Origin: an uncultured Bacteroidales bacterium
GTDB lineage: Bacteria > Bacteroidota > Bacteroidia > Bacteroidales > UBA932
DNA: 6,471 nt
Direction: 5' to 3'
Assembly: GCA_946545765.1 (NCBI GenBank)
Contig: CAMNNS010000087.1
Location: forward strand, 1-6,471
How positions within the stretch are numbered: position 1 is the first letter of the stretch; every line of letters starts with the position of its first letter. Under the pieces are notes generated by a model, which had not been told where the DNA came from, searched no databases, and worked only from the letters and a program-made list of their open reading frames with translations. Position numbers and translations under genes: made by a program. Below, one piece after another: positions 5,198 through 6,471 of this stretch.

Positions 5198-6430
5198 CTA
5201 ATATATTTTATTATCAGATATTTTATTCTTATTAAATAGGACAGAACTATCGCCATAACTTAAAAATCTATAGCCATTACGAAGGGCATGAGTATATAAT
5301 TCACCCCATTTATCTCCAATTATTGCAGAAATTAATAACAATAAAGTACTCTTAGGTTGGTGAAAATTAGTTATTTGGACATCAACAACTCTAAACCTAA
5401 AACCAGGCACTATAATTATAGAAGTTCCACATACTAATCTCTCCAAATTATTTCTCTCTAAATAGCTTATTATCGCCGATATAGCCTCTTTAAAAGAATA
5501 GGCGTAATCTCTTATATATGGTGCCCATTGTTCAACAATTTTAGGAGGAGAGTATGGATTTTCGATTAACTGAACGCCAATGTAGTATAGAGATTCCAAT
5601 GTTCGGGTAGAAGTTGTACCAACAGATACAATCTTATACTTATCAATATTATTCAATAAGCAAGTTAATAACTCTTTTTTAACAGAAAAAGGCTCAATAT
5701 GCATATTATGCTCACCGATATACTCACTCTTAACAGGAATAAAAGTCCCCGCACCAACATGTAAGCAAACACTGTGCGTAGTTATATTCTTGTTTTTAAA
5801 AGAATTAAATACATTCTCAGAGAAATGCAAACCGGCAGTTGGGGCTGCTACCGAACCTTGATGTTTTGCATATATAGTTTGATAACGCTCTTTATCAATA
5901 GCTTGCGTATCTCTATTTAAATAGGGTGGAATTGGTAGATTTCCACATTTATCAAGAACCTCAGAAAATGTTATCGGGGAATTCCATTTAAATTTAACTA
6001 TTGATTCATCCCCTTTTTCTATTAATTGAGCCTTTAAATCCAAGCCAACTTCCTCATTTCCAATAAATTCAATATCTCCATCTTTCCATTTCTTTGCATT
6101 ACCTACAATAACTTTCCATTCACATGCACCTATAGAGACAAATGAATTAACATACTCTTTTGGATTAGTAGGATTAAGGCAGAGTATTTCTATTATTGCT
6201 CCAGTTTTCTTTTTAAAAAACAGACGAGCAGGAACAACCTTAGTGTCGTTAAAGACCAAAATAGAATTAGAGTCTAAATGAGAGGCTAAATTATAAAAAT
6301 TATCATCTACAATTTTTTCATCTCGATAAATTAAAAGCTTTGAGCTATCCCGATTCGGCAATGGGAACTGTGCTATCTTCTCAAACGGAAGAGGGTAGTC
6401 AAAATCTGATATTTTAATTTTAGGTATCAA
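5198..6430 (-). CDS. queA: QueA-family S-adenosylmethionine:tRNA ribosyltransferase-isomerase, long Bacteroidetes form
   Basis: QueA transfers and isomerises the ribosyl part of S-adenosylmethionine onto 7-aminomethyl-7-deazaguanine in tRNA, making epoxyqueuosine. Family landmarks appear in order: DYPLPFEKIAQFPLPNRDSSKLL (11-33, split by normal variation), VFNDTKVVPARL (59-70), LPIPPYLNR (165-173), GSVAAPTAGLHF (192-203), LHVGAGTFIPV (223-233), VGTTSTRTLES (270-280), VVDVQITNFHQPKSTLLLL (348-366) and YRFLSYGDSS (387-396). At 410 residues it exceeds E. coli QueA (356). About 40 extra residues fall between TLES280 and TSIIIVPG336, including QWAPY (301-305). I know this long form as a second QueA-like protein in Bacteroidetes that coexists with an ordinary QueA of about 350 residues, so it may have a different substrate; the symbol is by family only. 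The start is TTG at 6430-6428, with an in-frame stop two codons upstream. The only nearby ATG (6437-6435) is out of frame. Confidence 0.85.
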   Translation of the reverse strand: MIPKIKISDFDYPLPFEKIAQFPLPNRDSSKLLIYRDEKIVDDNFYNLASHLDSNSILVFNDTKVVPARLFFKKKTGAIIEILCLNPTNPKEYVNSFVSIGACEWKVIVGNAKKWKDGDIEFIGNEEVGLDLKAQLIEKGDESIVKFKWNSPITFSEVLDKCGNLPIPPYLNRDTQAIDKERYQTIYAKHQGSVAAPTAGLHFSENVFNSFKNKNITTHSVCLHVGAGTFIPVKSEYIGEHNMHIEPFSVKKELLTCLLNNIDKYKIVSVGTTSTRTLESLYYIGVQLIENPYSPPKIVEQWAPYIRDYAYSFKEAISAIISYLERNNLERLVCGTSIIIVPGFRFRVVDVQITNFHQPKSTLLLLISAIIGDKWGELYTHALRNGYRFLSYGDSSVLFNKNKISDNKIY

Positions 6431-6447
6431 ATTTCATCAATTTTATA

Positions 6448-6455
6448 CAAATATA
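6448..6455 (-). promoter_or_regulatory. Putative -7 box of the queA-like gene
   Basis: The minus strand reads TATATTTG, identical to the box before atoD. A start about seven bases downstream would fall near 6441, leaving roughly ten bases before the TTG start, so the message would be almost leaderless. The -33 region lies at or beyond the window edge and cannot be judged. Confidence 0.45.
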
Positions 6456-6471
6456 AGCAAATAGTCATAAA

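Overview
The window is AT-rich and gene-dense, with six genes visible: five complete and one cut at the left edge. There are no RNA genes, insertion sequences or CRISPR arrays. It looks like an anaerobic member of the Bacteroidetes, probably Bacteroidales. Three things point there: promoter-like boxes of the Bacteroidetes form TAnnTTTG in front of four transcription units, mostly weak or absent Shine-Dalgarno sequences, and two proteins of types I know from Bacteroidetes (a long QueA-like enzyme and a soluble acyltransferase with an NHRDIxLD motif). Species assignment is not possible from this sequence.

Left part (1-3986): two divergent units of the lysine/acetoacetyl-CoA to butyrate pathway. 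On the minus strand, atoD (CoA-transferase subunit A) is followed two bases later by kal (3-aminobutyryl-CoA ammonia-lyase), which runs off the window. On the plus strand lie an MscS-type channel gene, crt (enoyl-CoA hydratase) and hbd (3-hydroxybutyryl-CoA dehydrogenase), ending at a hairpin terminator. The 203-base divergent region carries a perfect 26-bp palindrome plus a third copy of its half-site. This is a strong candidate operator and the most interesting non-coding signal here.

The enzymes fit together as follows. In lysine fermentation, Kal deaminates 3-aminobutyryl-CoA to crotonyl-CoA. Butyryl-CoA made from crotonyl-CoA passes its CoA to acetoacetate through AtoAD, giving butyrate and acetoacetyl-CoA. 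Hbd and Crt can reduce and dehydrate acetoacetyl-CoA to crotonyl-CoA, so both arms meet at the same intermediate. The other expected genes (kamA, kamDE, kdd, kce, atoA, bcd, etfAB) are not in the window and may lie to the left.

Right part (3975-6471): two minus-strand housekeeping-type genes, each with its own promoter-like box. One encodes a soluble PlsB/PlsC-like acyltransferase and the other a long QueA-family protein with a TTG start. A short hairpin with a T-run separates them.

I see no wholly new system. The known pathway genes are ordinary. The points worth a second look are the operator-like palindrome, the channel gene inside the butyrate unit, the cofactor-site change in Hbd, the altered motif spacing in the acyltransferase, and the QueA insertion and start region.
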